DNA of 64,000 bases, taken from the NCBI RefSeq assembly GCF_030362795.1, contig NZ_JAUCBM010000003.1, forward strand, positions 186,001-250,000, in the 5' to 3' direction. The notes beneath the pieces are model-generated. The model worked only from the letters and a program-made list of their open reading frames with translations. It did not search any database and was not told the DNA's origin. Within the stretch, counting starts at the first letter, position 1; the number at the start of each line of letters is the position of its first letter. Below are positions 39,952 to 49,430 of the stretch, in pieces. Source of the stretch: Pseudochrobactrum kiredjianiae (GTDB lineage Bacteria; Pseudomonadota; Alphaproteobacteria; Rhizobiales; Rhizobiaceae). A program made the position numbers and the translations under genes.

Positions 39952-40263
39952 ATGACTGATTATCTAGCCGATGTACGCCGTTACGATGCAGCCGCCGATG
40001 AGGTTATTGTCGGAAAAATCGTAAAGCATCTTGGCATTGCTCTGCGCAGCCGCGATGCATCGCTGGTTGCTGCCTCTGATCCTGAAGAACTGGCACGCGT
40101 TCGCACCAGCTGGATCGGCAAAAAGCTCGGTGTTGAAGATGCTGAGAAAGCCAATGCGGTTATTGCCAGTGTGGCTGAGACCATGAAGGGTGACCACAAC
40201 AAGCAGCGTGTCACTTTCTATTACCTCAGCGCAAAAGCACTCGGTAAACTGGAAAGCCTCTGA
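39952..40263 (+). CDS. DUF2853 family protein
   Basis: A 103-residue soluble, mainly helical protein matching DUF2853 in its opening (DYLADVRRYDAAADEVIVGKI) and its end (RVTFYYLSAKALGKLESL). No catalytic motif is visible and the function is unknown. AAAGGAGAG lies eight bases upstream of the ATG. It stands alone between the tmRNA gene and thyA, closed by its own terminator. Confidence 0.8.
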   Translation: MTDYLADVRRYDAAADEVIVGKIVKHLGIALRSRDASLVAASDPEELARVRTSWIGKKLGVEDAEKANAVIASVAETMKGDHNKQRVTFYYLSAKALGKLESL

Positions 40264-40271
40264 TGTTTTTT

Positions 40272-40300
40272 AAAAGCCCCGCCCAGAGCGGGGCTTTTTA
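40272..40300 (+). terminator. Terminator after the DUF2853 gene
   Basis: AAAGCCCCGC and GCGGGGCTTT arms around CCAGA, then a short T-run. Confidence 0.87.
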
Positions 40301-40384
40301 TTGCTGTTCCGATAAACATGATGTGTTGTGGGCAGCGCAGTATTTATAGGTGATCTTTTTGCTCGGACGGGTTAAATAACGTCT

Positions 40385-41179
40385 ATGCGTACATATCTTG
40401 ATCTTCTTCAGCACGTCCTCGACAATGGCACAGATCGTGGTGACCGTACCGGCACCGGAACACGGTCGGTTTTCGGTTATCAGATGCGGTTTGATCTCGC
40501 GCAGGGCTTTCCTGTGCTGACGACCAAAAAGCTGCATTTGCGCTCTATCATCCACGAATTGCTGTGGTTTTTGCGCGGCGACACCAATATCTCTTATCTT
40601 AAAGAGAATGGTGTGAGCATCTGGGATGAGTGGGCTGACGAGAACGGTGATCTAGGTCCTGTCTATGGTGCGCAGTGGCGTTCATGGCCGACACCGGATG
40701 GTGCGCATATTGACCAGATTGCGAATCTTATGAAGGATTTGCAGCAAAATCCTAATTCAAGACGTTTGATTGTTTCTGCATGGAATCCTGCATTGGTAAA
40801 TGAGATGGCCTTGCCGCCATGTCATTGCCTGTTTCAGTTCTATGTCGCAGACGGCAAATTATCGTGCCAGCTTTATCAGCGTTCGGCGGATATTTTTCTC
40901 GGTGTGCCGTTTAACATTGCATCCTATGCTCTGCTTACGATGATGATCGCGCAGGTTGCCGGTCTGAAGCTTGGTGATTTTGTGCATACACTTGGTGACG
41001 CACATCTGTACCATAATCATTTTGATCAGGCGAAATTACAGCTGAGCCGTGAGCCGAAAGTGCTGCCGGTGATGGAAATCAACCCGCAAGTCAAAGACCT
41101 GTTTGCGTTCCGCTTTGAGGATTTCAAACTGGTTGGTTATGAGGCCGATCCGTCCATCAAAGCGCCGATTGCGGTATAA
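40385..41179 (+). CDS. thyA: ThyA, thymidylate synthase
   Basis: Converts dUMP and methylene-tetrahydrofolate to dTMP; 264 residues, equal to E. coli ThyA. The catalytic cysteine is C146 in [12 protein letters not shown]. The [11 protein letters not shown] phosphate loop, [16 protein letters not shown] and the dUMP-binding [19 protein letters not shown] are all present. folA follows four bases later, the standard pairing, as dihydrofolate reductase regenerates the cofactor. Confidence 0.98.
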   Translation: MRTYLDLLQHVLDNGTDRGDRTGTGTRSVFGYQMRFDLAQGFPVLTTKKLHLRSIIHELLWFLRGDTNISYLKENGVSIWDEWADENGDLGPVYGAQWRSWPTPDGAHIDQIANLMKDLQQNPNSRRLIVSAWNPALVNEMALPPCHCLFQFYVADGKLSCQLYQRSADIFLGVPFNIASYALLTMMIAQVAGLKLGDFVHTLGDAHLYHNHFDQAKLQLSREPKVLPVMEINPQVKDLFAFRFEDFKLVGYEADPSIKAPIAV

Positions 41180-41183
41180 GCGT

Positions 41184-41687
41184 ATGAAAATTTCATTTGT
41201 TGTTGCTGTTTCAGAAAATGGTGTGATCGGGCGTGATAATGGTATGCCGTGGCGACTATCCACGGATTTGCAGCGCTTTAAGAAGCTCACATTGGGCAAA
41301 CCGGTGGTGATGGGGCGTACAACGTGGGAATCGCTTGGCCGCCCGCTGCCAAATCGCACCAATATCGTGATCACCCGTGATGCAGATTATGCTGCAGAGG
41401 GTGCACTGGTCGTGCCGTCGATTGATGAAGCATTGATTGCCGGTGAGCAAGCCGCTCAGACTGCCGGTGTCGATGAAATCTGCATTATCGGCGGAGCGCA
41501 GATTTATGCCCAAGCGATGGATAAGGCCACGCATTTGCATGTGACGCATATTGAAGCTTCGATTGATGGCGATGCTTTTTTCGGACCTGTCGATCCCCAA
41601 GTCTGGAAAATTGCCAGCGAAGAGCATGTGCCGGCGGGTGAGAAAGACAATTATCCGACCCACTATGTGGTTTATGAGCGGCGGTAG
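41184..41687 (+). CDS. folA: Dihydrofolate reductase
   Basis: NADPH-dependent reductase of dihydrofolate, 167 residues. The N-terminal ISFVVAVSENGVIGRDNGMPWRLSTDLQ and GKPVVMGRTTWESLGRPLPNRTNIVITRD motifs are standard, as is the IGGAQIYAQAM segment. The end is VVYERR and the TAG stop is shared with the left edge of a dispersed repeat (TAGAGC). It is co-transcribed with thyA by position. Confidence 0.97.
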   Translation: MKISFVVAVSENGVIGRDNGMPWRLSTDLQRFKKLTLGKPVVMGRTTWESLGRPLPNRTNIVITRDADYAAEGALVVPSIDEALIAGEQAAQTAGVDEICIIGGAQIYAQAMDKATHLHVTHIEASIDGDAFFGPVDPQVWKIASEEHVPAGEKDNYPTHYVVYERR

Positions 41688-41791
41688 AGCATTTGCGAGC
41701 CAAAAGCGGGAACCGGTTTTACGTAAGGTGATGCGTAAGAATAAACAATCAGAGCGTATCCACTGTTTGCGACGTAAATGAAACCGCTCTA
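41685..41791. repeat. Dispersed palindromic repeat copy abutting folA
   Basis: Begins TAGAGC and ends GCTCTA, an inverted pair of edges. Inside, CCAAAAGCGGGAACCGGTTTTACG and GATGCGTAAGAATAAACA align with the reverse complement of the right part of the 25095-25236 copy. The first three bases are the folA stop codon. The space to hflK (41792-41980) shows no other feature. Confidence 0.72.
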
Positions 41792-41980
41792 ATTGCCTGG
41801 TCATGGTCAGGAAATGCCTGTTTTTTACCATGCTGATCAACTAATTTGTCAGAAAATTGCAAAAGCGTGATGAATCTTTGCGTCTTGCGTTGAAAGACGG
41901 CTTTTGCGTACCTATAAACGGAACAGACTGATTGATGAATAGAGGTGTTCCGCCTCTGACATCTGGCACGAGAGGTGAGG

Positions 41981-43147
41981 ATGCCCTGGAGTAATCAAAA
42001 TGGCGGCGGCCCATGGGGTGGCGGCGATAAAAATGGCGGATCCGGCAACGGTGGTTCCAATAATGGCGGCTCTAATCAGGGCGGACCATGGGGACAAGGC
42101 CCTAAAGGACCGCGCGGAGGCCCTGGCGGCTCGGGCGGAACCCCTCCGGATTTGGAAGATATTCTGCGCAAAGGTCAGGATCGTCTGAAAAAGGTGATCC
42201 CGGGCGGTGGCGGCAATGGCGGTGGCCCGGCTTTGTATATAATCGGTGCGATTGCGCTTGTCGGTTTCTGGCTGTTTCAGGCTATGTATACCGTGCAGCC
42301 GGATGAGCTTGCCGTTGAAATGCGCTTCGGTGTTCCGAAAGAAGTGGTTTCAGTACCAGGCCTGCATTTCCATCTCTGGCCGATTGAAACCTATGAAAAA
42401 GCAACAACCGGTGAGCGCCAGATCAATATTGGCGGTCAGGGCACACGTGGTGCCACACAGGGGTTGATGCTGACGGGTGACCAGAACATCGTGAATGTTC
42501 AGTTCTCCGTACTTTATCGTGTTTCTGATCCGCGCGCTTATTTGTTTAATGTTCAGGATCCTGACAACATGGTTCGTCAGATTTCTGAAAGCGCGATCCG
42601 TGAAACTGTTGGCCGCCGTCCGGCGCAAGACATTTTCCGTGATAACCGTGCGGCAATTGCCCAGTCGGTTCGTGATATCGTTCAGGAAACCCTGAATGGT
42701 TATGGCGCCGGTATTCAGATCACAGCTCTTTCCATTGAAGATGCAGCACCGCCGCGTGAAGTGGCCGATGCCTTTGATGAAGTTCAGCGTGCTGAGCAGG
42801 ACGAAGATCGTTTTGTAGAAGAATCAAACCAGTATTCTAACCAGAAGCTCGGTCAGGCTCGCGGTCAGGCTGCACAGGTACGTGAAGAAGCTGCGGCTTA
42901 CAAAACACGTATGGTTCAGGAAGCTGAAGGTGAAAGCCAGCGCTTCAACTCAGTTTTGGGTATTTACAAACAGTCGCCTGATGTCACCCGTGACCGTCTC
43001 TTCATTGAGACCATGGAACAGGTGCTGAAAGACAGCAACAAAGTGATTATTGAAGGCGGCAACAATGTTATGCCTTATCTGCCGCTCACAGAACTGATGC
43101 GTCAGCAGGGTAAACCGGCTGCGACAGCTACAGGAGGCAGCCAGTAA
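41981..43147 (+). CDS. hflK: HflK, FtsH protease modulator
   Basis: SPFH/band-7 membrane protein that with HflC encloses and regulates the FtsH protease; 388 residues. A glycine/asparagine-rich, charged N-terminus (about 1-85) precedes one membrane helix (LYIIGAIALVGFWLFQAMY), followed by the band-7 domain and a coiled coil (AQVREEAAAYKTRM). The ATG at 41981 has GAGAGGTGAGG just upstream. The TAA stop overlaps the hflC start by one base. Confidence 0.95.
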   Translation: MPWSNQNGGGPWGGGDKNGGSGNGGSNNGGSNQGGPWGQGPKGPRGGPGGSGGTPPDLEDILRKGQDRLKKVIPGGGGNGGGPALYIIGAIALVGFWLFQAMYTVQPDELAVEMRFGVPKEVVSVPGLHFHLWPIETYEKATTGERQINIGGQGTRGATQGLMLTGDQNIVNVQFSVLYRVSDPRAYLFNVQDPDNMVRQISESAIRETVGRRPAQDIFRDNRAAIAQSVRDIVQETLNGYGAGIQITALSIEDAAPPREVADAFDEVQRAEQDEDRFVEESNQYSNQKLGQARGQAAQVREEAAAYKTRMVQEAEGESQRFNSVLGIYKQSPDVTRDRLFIETMEQVLKDSNKVIIEGGNNVMPYLPLTELMRQQGKPAATATGGSQ

Positions 43148-44052
43148 TGAATCAGAATCGTTTGCCTTTTATTATTGGTGCGATCGCCGTTCTTGGCTTT
43201 ATCGTCTATTCATCGATCTTTGTTGTTAACGAACGCCAGCAGGCAATTGTCTCGCGCTTTGGTCAGATCGTTGATGTTAAAGACAAGCCGGGCATCTACT
43301 TCAAGCTGCCATTTGCTTTTGCAGAGGCTGATAATGTTCAGATGATTGATGATCGTCTGCTGCGTTTTGATCTGGACGATATCCGTGTGCAGGTTTCAGG
43401 TGGTAAGTTCTACGACGTAGATGCTTTCCTCGTTTACCGCATTACTGATGCACGTAAATTCCGTGAGACTGTTTCGGCGAATACTATGCTTGCTGAACAG
43501 CGCCTGCGTACCCGTCTTGATGCAGCTCTGCGTCAGGTCTACGGTCTGCGTGGCTTTGAATCAGCTCTGTCGGAAGAGCGTGGCAGCATGATGCGTGAAG
43601 TGCGTGACCAGCTGCGTCCGGATGCTGTCTCCCTTGGTCTGACCATTGAAGATGTGCGTATCCGTCGTACTGATCTGACCGCTGAGGTTTCCCAGCAGAC
43701 ATTCGACCGTATGAAGGCCGAGCGTCTTGCCGAAGCTGAGCGTCTGCGTGCCCGTGGCCGTGAAGCGGCGCAGCGTATTCGCGCTGTTGCTGACCGTCAA
43801 GTTGTGGAAATCGTATCCGAGGCCAACCGTGATTCTGAAGTTCTGCGCGGTGAGGGTGAAGGCGAGCGGGGTCGGATTTTTGCGGAATCCGCAAATCAGG
43901 ATCCTGATTTCTTTGCCTTCTATCGTTCGATGAATGCCTATCGTCAGGCATTGCAGGCTGAAGGCACAACCATGGTTCTGTCTCCGGATTCACAGTTCTT
44001 CCGCTTCTTTAAGGATGCAGCCGGCAAATTGCCGTCGCAGCCTGCCCAGTAA
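43147..44052 (+). CDS. hflC: HflC, FtsH protease modulator
   Basis: Partner SPFH protein of HflK, 301 residues. One N-terminal signal-anchor helix (LPFIIGAIAVLGFIVYSSIFV) precedes the band-7 domain (NERQQAIVSRFGQIVDV) and a long coiled coil rich in Ala, Glu and Arg (ERLAEAERLRARGREAAQ). Ends ...SQFFRFFKDAAGKLPSQ. It directly follows hflK and precedes DUF2065, as in most alphaproteobacteria. Confidence 0.95.
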   Translation: MNQNRLPFIIGAIAVLGFIVYSSIFVVNERQQAIVSRFGQIVDVKDKPGIYFKLPFAFAEADNVQMIDDRLLRFDLDDIRVQVSGGKFYDVDAFLVYRITDARKFRETVSANTMLAEQRLRTRLDAALRQVYGLRGFESALSEERGSMMREVRDQLRPDAVSLGLTIEDVRIRRTDLTAEVSQQTFDRMKAERLAEAERLRARGREAAQRIRAVADRQVVEIVSEANRDSEVLRGEGEGERGRIFAESANQDPDFFAFYRSMNAYRQALQAEGTTMVLSPDSQFFRFFKDAAGKLPSQPAQ

Positions 44053-44067
44053 AGGCCGGATACTATT

Positions 44068-44253
44068 GTGAATGATCTGATAACAGCCATAGGATTGCTT
44101 CTCGTTTTAGAGGGGCTGCTCTATGGCGGCTTTCCACACTTTGCCAGACGGATGGCCAAAGATGTGTCAGAAGCACCGGAAAATTATCTGCGAACCGCAG
44201 GTATGGTTGCGCTGGTTCTGGGTGTTGGTGTGGTATGGCTGGTCAGAGGCTGA
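44068..44253 (+). CDS. DUF2065 family small membrane protein
   Basis: A 61-residue protein with two hydrophobic helices (DLITAIGLLLVLEGLLYGGFP and AGMVALVLGVGVVWLV) joined by a charged loop (FARRMAKDVSEAPENYLRTAG), matching DUF2065 (YjeT-like). GTG start. DUF2065 commonly sits next to hflKC, as here. Function unknown. Confidence 0.87.
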   Translation: MNDLITAIGLLLVLEGLLYGGFPHFARRMAKDVSEAPENYLRTAGMVALVLGVGVVWLVRG

Positions 44254-44271
44254 TCTGCCGATAATGAACAG

Positions 44272-44306
44272 AAAAAGGCGTATGGTTTTCCATACGCCTT
44301 TTTTAT
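44272..44306 (+). terminator. Terminator after the hflKC-DUF2065 operon
   Basis: AAAAAGGCGTATGG and CCATACGCCTTTTTT arms around TTTT, then T-run. Confidence 0.9.
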
Positions 44307-44379
44307 TTCAGATATAAAAGCAAACATTTCTTTTGTTTGAAAAATGTTTCACACTCTGAGTTATATGCTAAAAATGCGA

Positions 44380-44450
44380 GGTCGCTGACGTTAAATAGGC
44401 TTATTTAACTGCGACATGCTTGAGCGTTAATTTGCTTTCAATCCGTAGTC
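44380..44450. repeat. Second dispersed repeat family, copy upstream of degP
   Basis: GTTAAATA-GGCT-TATTTAAC forms the core; around it GTCGC..GCGAC. The right flank (CATGCTTGAGCGTTAATTTGCTTTCAAT) parallels that of the copy at 61250-61330 (ATATGCTTCAGCACTTAACTTGCTGAAT). It is diverged and its boundaries are approximate. Confidence 0.55.
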
Positions 44451-44489
44451 AGCATCACAATAAATCGACAGGTACAGGTGGAGTTTCAG

Positions 44490-46067
44490 ATGGTTCGCAA
44501 TCAGAATAAAAGCACAGGTTTGTTTTCTATGCGTGCTGCACTTGCTGCCTTGTCCGTAAGTACAGTGCTGATGGGTGTCGGGGCAGGCTATGCGCAGGAA
44601 AAACCTGCTGCAGATGCACAACAGGCACAACCGGTGATTACCGGTAAGCTCGCAGCATTGGGGCAATCTGTTGCTGGACCTGCTTCTGTTGCTGATATGG
44701 CAGAGGACTTGCTCGACGCTGTTGTGAATATCTCTACCTCGCAAACCGTGAAAGACGAGAGTGGTGAGGAAAAGGCTGAGCCAGCGCCGGAAATACCGGA
44801 AGGTTCGCCGTTTAAGGAATTCTTTGATGATTTCTTCTCTGAAGAAAATCAGAAAGACGGCGGCAGTGCCGCGCGTAAAATGCAGTCGCTTGGTTCAGGC
44901 TTTGTGATCGATGCCAAGAAGGGTCTCGTTGTCACCAATAATCACGTTATTGCGGATGCTGATGAGATTGAGGTGAATTTCACCGATGGCAAGAAGCTGA
45001 AAGCTGAATTGCTCGGCACAGATACCAAGACTGATATTGCATTGCTGAAAGTCGATCCGACCAAACACAAACTGACAGATGTCGGTTTTGGTGATTCTGA
45101 AAAGTCGCGCATTGGTGACTGGGTGATGGCAATCGGTAATCCGTTTGGCCTTGGTGGCACTGTAACGCTTGGTATTATCTCTGCACGGAACCGCGATATT
45201 CAGGCGGGGCCATATGACAATTTTATCCAGACGGATGCGGCCATCAACCGTGGTAATTCCGGTGGTCCATTGTTTGATATGCATGGCAAGGTCATCGGCA
45301 TCAATACCGCAATTATTTCCCCAACCGGTGGTTCGATCGGGATCGGCTTTGCTATTCCGTCCGAACTGGCTGTGACTGTTATCCAGCAGCTGGAAGAATT
45401 CGGTGAAACCCGTCGTGGCTGGCTGGGTGTTCGTATTCAGCCGGTGACGGATGATGTGGCTGAGAGCTTTGGCATGAGCGAGCCAAAAGGCGCACTGGTT
45501 GCCGGTCTCATTGCCAATAGCGGTGTCGAGAACAAAGAACTGATGGCCGGTGACGTTATTCTGAAATTCGACGGCAAAGATGTGGCGAATGCCCGTGATC
45601 TGCCGCGCGTGGTTGCGGAAAGTCCTGTTGGCAAAGAAGTGGGCGTTCTGGTGCTGCGCAAAGGCAAAGAGCAGACCGTAAAGATCAAACTTGGCCGTCT
45701 GGAAGATTACGAAAACAAAGACAAAGCTGCTGTCGCTAAAGATGGCGCGAAGGCTAAAGAAGCCGCGACCGTGACTGTTCTGGGGATGACACTTGGCAAA
45801 CTGGATGATGCGCAGCGCAAGCAGTATGAAATCTCTGAGGATGTTGAGGGCGTGCTGATCAGCGCTGTGGAAGCCAAATCAACCGCAGAGGAAAAGCGTG
45901 TTAAGGCCGGTGATGTGATTGTTGAATTCGCGCAGGAGGCGGTTAAGGCTCCTGCTGATATTCAGAAGAAGCTTGAAAAACTGCGTCAGCAGGGACGAAA
46001 GAATGCATTGCTGATGCTGGCAGCCCCAAGCGGTGAGCTGCGCTTTGTGACGCTGCGAATCGATTGA
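44490..46067 (+). CDS. degP: DegP/HtrA-type periplasmic serine protease (Do family)
   Basis: Periplasmic protease-chaperone, 525 residues. Signal peptide with hydrophobic core LAALSVSTVLMGVGAG (cleavage near GYAQE). Trypsin-like domain with catalytic triad H152 (TNNHVIADA), D182 (TDIALLKV) and S257 (RGNSGGPLFD). Two PDZ domains follow: the first begins RRGWLGVRIQPVT, the second is shorter (VLGMTLGKLDDAQ). The start at 44490 has GGTGGAG seven bases upstream. The strong terminator at 46090 ends it. Confidence 0.95.
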   Translation: MVRNQNKSTGLFSMRAALAALSVSTVLMGVGAGYAQEKPAADAQQAQPVITGKLAALGQSVAGPASVADMAEDLLDAVVNISTSQTVKDESGEEKAEPAPEIPEGSPFKEFFDDFFSEENQKDGGSAARKMQSLGSGFVIDAKKGLVVTNNHVIADADEIEVNFTDGKKLKAELLGTDTKTDIALLKVDPTKHKLTDVGFGDSEKSRIGDWVMAIGNPFGLGGTVTLGIISARNRDIQAGPYDNFIQTDAAINRGNSGGPLFDMHGKVIGINTAIISPTGGSIGIGFAIPSELAVTVIQQLEEFGETRRGWLGVRIQPVTDDVAESFGMSEPKGALVAGLIANSGVENKELMAGDVILKFDGKDVANARDLPRVVAESPVGKEVGVLVLRKGKEQTVKIKLGRLEDYENKDKAAVAKDGAKAKEAATVTVLGMTLGKLDDAQRKQYEISEDVEGVLISAVEAKSTAEEKRVKAGDVIVEFAQEAVKAPADIQKKLEKLRQQGRKNALLMLAAPSGELRFVTLRID

Positions 46068-46089
46068 TATGACATCAACAAGAATGTAG

Positions 46090-46127
46090 AAAAGGCCGGA
46101 GGATGTGTACATCCTCCGGCCTTTTTA
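46090..46127. terminator. Terminator after degP
   Basis: AAAAGGCCGGAGGATGT and ACATCCTCCGGCCTTTTT are perfect 17-18 bp arms around a GT loop; convergent with the acetyltransferase gene. Confidence 0.9.
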
Positions 46128-46156
46128 TTTGTAAAAACTTGAATCAGATGAACGGA

Positions 46157-46735
46157 TTAGGCGTCGGACTTGCCATGTTGATTCAACCACTGCTGTTTGC
46201 TGATGGTATAAAGCACATGGCGCTTCAGCTGCGGATGGCTGTCCGGTACTTTCGGGTGGTCGAAGTCGCGCTTCGGATCGTTGACCATACCAATGCGTTG
46301 CATCACTGAAGTTGAACGATAATTATTATGGACAGCGAAGGAGACAACCTCATCCTGTCCGCGTTCGTTAAAAGCATAGGCGAGCGAGGCAAGTGCAGCC
46401 TCGGTTACATAGCCTTTGCCCCAATAGCGTTGAGCTAAGCGCCAGCCGATTTCCAGTACGCCCTTAGGCATGAATGGCTCAAGATCAGTTCTCATCAATC
46501 CGGTGAAGCCGACAACATCGCCGGTATCTTTATCTTGCAAGGCATAGAAGCCGAAACTGTCATCATTGATCATCGCCACGATGCGATCCATCAGTGCATC
46601 GGATTCTTCACGGCTGCGCAGAGCTGGAAAGAACTCCATCACTTCCGGATCAGAATTGATTTCATGGAAGAATGCACGATCATCTTCCTGCCAGTTGCGC
46701 AGCAGCAGGCGGGGTGTTTCAATAATGGTACTCAT
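46157..46735 (-). CDS. GNAT N-acetyltransferase (RimJ/RimL-like)
   Basis: A 192-residue acetyl-CoA-dependent acyltransferase. It opens like RimJ/L proteins (IETPRLLLRNWQEDDRAFF), and the acetyl-CoA loop appears as RYWGKGYVTEAALASLAYAF (about 107-126) with VVSFAVHNNYRSTSVMQRIGM after it. Substrate unknown; ribosomal-protein alanine acetylation or small-molecule detoxification are options. Its ATG overlaps the serB stop by four bases (ATGA), so the two are coupled. Confidence 0.87.
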   Translation of the reverse strand: MSTIIETPRLLLRNWQEDDRAFFHEINSDPEVMEFFPALRSREESDALMDRIVAMINDDSFGFYALQDKDTGDVVGFTGLMRTDLEPFMPKGVLEIGWRLAQRYWGKGYVTEAALASLAYAFNERGQDEVVSFAVHNNYRSTSVMQRIGMVNDPKRDFDHPKVPDSHPQLKRHVLYTISKQQWLNQHGKSDA

Positions 46736-47631
46736 TTAACAAAATCCGTTTTTCTGTAACCCTGAATGTAGAGCAGAGCTGTCAGGTCACCATGATTAAT
46801 GCGGATACGTGCCTGTGCTGCAACCGCAGGCTTGGCATGGAGGGCAACGCCACTGCCTGCATGTTTGATCATCGGCAGATCATTGGCGCCGTCACCGACT
46901 GCCATTGCTTGTTGAGCTGTAATGCCGAGCGTGGCGCAGATTTCATCAAGGCTGATCTTCTTGGCTTCGGCACCGAGAATCGGCTCTTTAACAAGGCCGG
47001 TAAGATGTGTGCCGTCATCCAGCAGAAGATTGGCACGGTTTTCATCAAAGCCAAGCATCGCTGCAATGCGGGAGGTAAAGCTGGTGAAGCCGCCGGAAAC
47101 CAGAGCCGTATAGGCACCGTTTTTCTTCATGGTGGCAATTAGTTCACGCCCGCCCGGTGTCAGGGTGATGCGGTTGGCGATAACCTGATCAACGATGCTG
47201 ACCGGCAGACCTTTAAGCAGGGCAACGCGTTCCCGCAAGGCCGGTTCAAAGGCAATTTCACCATTCATTGCACGGGCGGTGATACCGGCAATATGTTCGC
47301 GCAGGCCAACCTCTTCAGCGAGTTCATCAATACATTCCTGTTGGATCATGGTGGAATCCATATCCGCAATCAGCAATTTCTTGCGACGGGTATCCTGTTC
47401 CTGAATAACCACATCTACAGGAGCGTCACCCAGTGCTGCGCGGATATTTTCAGCCGCTTGGCCAGCATCTGTGCCGGTTTTCAGTGGCAGATCACAGGCA
47501 ATACCATCTGCCAGCCAGTAAAGGGCTTGCGTATCGGCAGCCACGCAGGCTTTATGCGCCAGTTCAGGTGTCAGAACCGGATGAGCAGGATTGCAGATCA
47601 GTGTGGTAACAAGTGAGGCAGGCTGGGACAT
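46732..47631 (-). CDS. serB: SerB, phosphoserine phosphatase
   Basis: HAD-family phosphatase that makes serine from phosphoserine; 299 residues. The catalytic aspartates are D90 and D92 in IADMDSTMIQQECIDEL; motif II threonine/serine lies in ALVSGGFTSF; motif III is MAVGDGANDLPMIKHAG. An N-terminal regulatory-like region (about 1-80) precedes them, as in Rhizobiales SerB. The ATG at 47631 fits the family; the frame remains open further upstream, but without support. Confidence 0.95.
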   Translation of the reverse strand: MSQPASLVTTLICNPAHPVLTPELAHKACVAADTQALYWLADGIACDLPLKTGTDAGQAAENIRAALGDAPVDVVIQEQDTRRKKLLIADMDSTMIQQECIDELAEEVGLREHIAGITARAMNGEIAFEPALRERVALLKGLPVSIVDQVIANRITLTPGGRELIATMKKNGAYTALVSGGFTSFTSRIAAMLGFDENRANLLLDDGTHLTGLVKEPILGAEAKKISLDEICATLGITAQQAMAVGDGANDLPMIKHAGSGVALHAKPAVAAQARIRINHGDLTALLYIQGYRKTDFVK

Positions 47632-47669
47632 AAAACCGGTTCCGCTTTGTGCGTTTGGAGAATTTTTGA

Positions 47670-48581
47670 GTGATAGAGCAGAGAGACAGGCAAAAGGCAA
47701 TTCTGATCGCGGGGCCGACTGCCAGCGGTAAATCAGCATTGGCACTGCGTCTCGCACGGGATTGCGGCGGCTATATCATAAATAGTGATTCCATGCAGGT
47801 TTATGATGTGCTGGATCAGCTGACGGCGCGCCCGCAATCTGACGATCTGCAAATTGTTCCGCATTATCTTTACGGCCATGTTTCACCATTGCAACTTTAT
47901 TCGACCGGTCGCTGGCTCGAAGAAGTTGAGGCACTGCTGGCCAGACCGGAATTGCAGGGGCGCATACCGGTTTTTACCGGCGGCACGGGTCTTTATTTCA
48001 AAGCGCTGCTCGGTGGTCTTTCAGATATGCCGCAGGTGAAAGACGCAGTGCGCGACTACTGGCGCAACCGTATACAGCAAGAAGGCGCGCCGCGCCTGCA
48101 TGAGGAATTGCAACAGCGCGATCCGGCAATGGCAGAACGGCTGAAGGCCGGTGACAGTCAGCGGATTGTTCGCGCTCTGGAAGTGATCGACAGTACCGGA
48201 CGTTCGCTCATTGAATGGCAGGAAGCTAAGGGCAGGGCGCTGATCGATCCGCTGCATGCGGAAAAACTGGTGCTGACGCCGGACAGGGCATGGCTGCGTC
48301 AGCGTATTGCCCAGCGTTTTGATCTGATGATGCAGGGCGAAGCCGTGCAGGAAGTGCAGGCTCTGCTTGCCTTGCAGCCGGATGCGGCTCTGCCGGTGAT
48401 GAAAGCCATCGGTGTGCGTGAGATTGAAAGCTGGCTTAAAGGTGAAATGTCCCGCGAACAGGCGGTGGAGCTGTCAGTGATCGCCACGCGCCAATATGCC
48501 AAACGGCAGATGACATGGTTCCGCAATCAGTTTGGCGATGAATGGCGGCGGCTGGAACGGGCTGAAGACTACTTCGGCTGA
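47670..48581 (+). CDS. miaA: MiaA, tRNA dimethylallyltransferase
   Basis: Adds the isopentenyl group to A37 of tRNAs reading codons that begin with U. P-loop [11 protein letters not shown] (about residues 15-25), [21 protein letters not shown] and [16 protein letters not shown] are typical; 303 residues. It starts GTG with TTTGGAG nine bases ahead. It is divergent from serB, the two sharing a short 38-base upstream space. Confidence 0.95.
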   Translation: MIEQRDRQKAILIAGPTASGKSALALRLARDCGGYIINSDSMQVYDVLDQLTARPQSDDLQIVPHYLYGHVSPLQLYSTGRWLEEVEALLARPELQGRIPVFTGGTGLYFKALLGGLSDMPQVKDAVRDYWRNRIQQEGAPRLHEELQQRDPAMAERLKAGDSQRIVRALEVIDSTGRSLIEWQEAKGRALIDPLHAEKLVLTPDRAWLRQRIAQRFDLMMQGEAVQEVQALLALQPDAALPVMKAIGVREIESWLKGEMSREQAVELSVIATRQYAKRQMTWFRNQFGDEWRRLERAEDYFG

Positions 48582-48671
48582 TGCGTCCGCGCCGTTAACG
48601 TGGGTGAAACACTTAAGTTTTAATCTCGTTCAGAAATCTGTTGTTTTAGGACAGTGGGTCGGCGGGGGATA

Positions 48672-49430
48672 ATGCGTTTTTTCAGAGCAGAACTGTTTTT
48701 CATCATTATGCTGGTGCTGCTATGCGGCGCAGGCCTGATGCTGTTTATGCAGTATCGCCTGATCCATGATCTGGGAGAGACGTATAAATCCGGTGCTTTG
48801 TCAGATGCGCCGTTGGGCATCGCGCTTTTGTTACTGGTTGCTGCCGGTATAACTGGTAGCCTGATGCTGTTGCCGCAAATTCGTATGCAGGTTAAAAACA
48901 GAGGCCAGCTGAAAATCATCACATGGATGATTGCCCGTAATTCAAAAGATTTAGAGCAGATCAGCTTTACCGATCCTTTGACTGGTTTGCAGAGCAAGGC
49001 TTATTTTGATGCAGCCTTGCATGAATATTTGCTGCAATTTGCTAAAATCAAGCATCCGGTTACTATTGTGCTGATCGGTGTTGAACGTTTGCAGCAGCTC
49101 TGCGAGCAGCGCGGACGTGATGCGGCAGACCGTTTGTTGATGGAAGCGGCTTTATGTATCCGCAACTGCACCCGTTATCATGATGTGCTGGCGCATATCG
49201 GCGATGGTGAATTCGCACTGATCGTGCCGGATCTGGAAGCGGCTGATGCCAAAGGAATGTCGGCGAGAATCTGCAAGGCACTGGAAGAGTGCGAATTGCG
49301 GATGGGACATGACAGCCATATCATTCGTGCAGTCTCTGCTGTTACACAATGGAATGGTACTGAAAAAGCACCGGTATTGTATAAAAGAGCCCGTGCAGCC
49401 TTGCAGAGCGCCATCGGTACATCTGTTTAA
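48672..49430 (+). CDS. Membrane GGDEF-like protein with a degenerate active site
   Basis: A 252-residue protein with two N-terminal membrane helices (about 8-28 and 47-68) and a GGDEF-type domain from about residue 95 (FTDPLTGLQSKAYFDAAL). The signature is GDGEF (177-181) rather than GGDEF, so diguanylate cyclase activity is doubtful. An I-site-like RxxD (RYHD, 168-171) sits exactly five residues before it, as in c-di-GMP-binding domains. It may act as a c-di-GMP sensor. It stands alone between miaA and the ilv leader. Confidence 0.8.
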   Translation: MRFFRAELFFIIMLVLLCGAGLMLFMQYRLIHDLGETYKSGALSDAPLGIALLLLVAAGITGSLMLLPQIRMQVKNRGQLKIITWMIARNSKDLEQISFTDPLTGLQSKAYFDAALHEYLLQFAKIKHPVTIVLIGVERLQQLCEQRGRDAADRLLMEAALCIRNCTRYHDVLAHIGDGEFALIVPDLEAADAKGMSARICKALEECELRMGHDSHIIRAVSAVTQWNGTEKAPVLYKRARAALQSAIGTSV

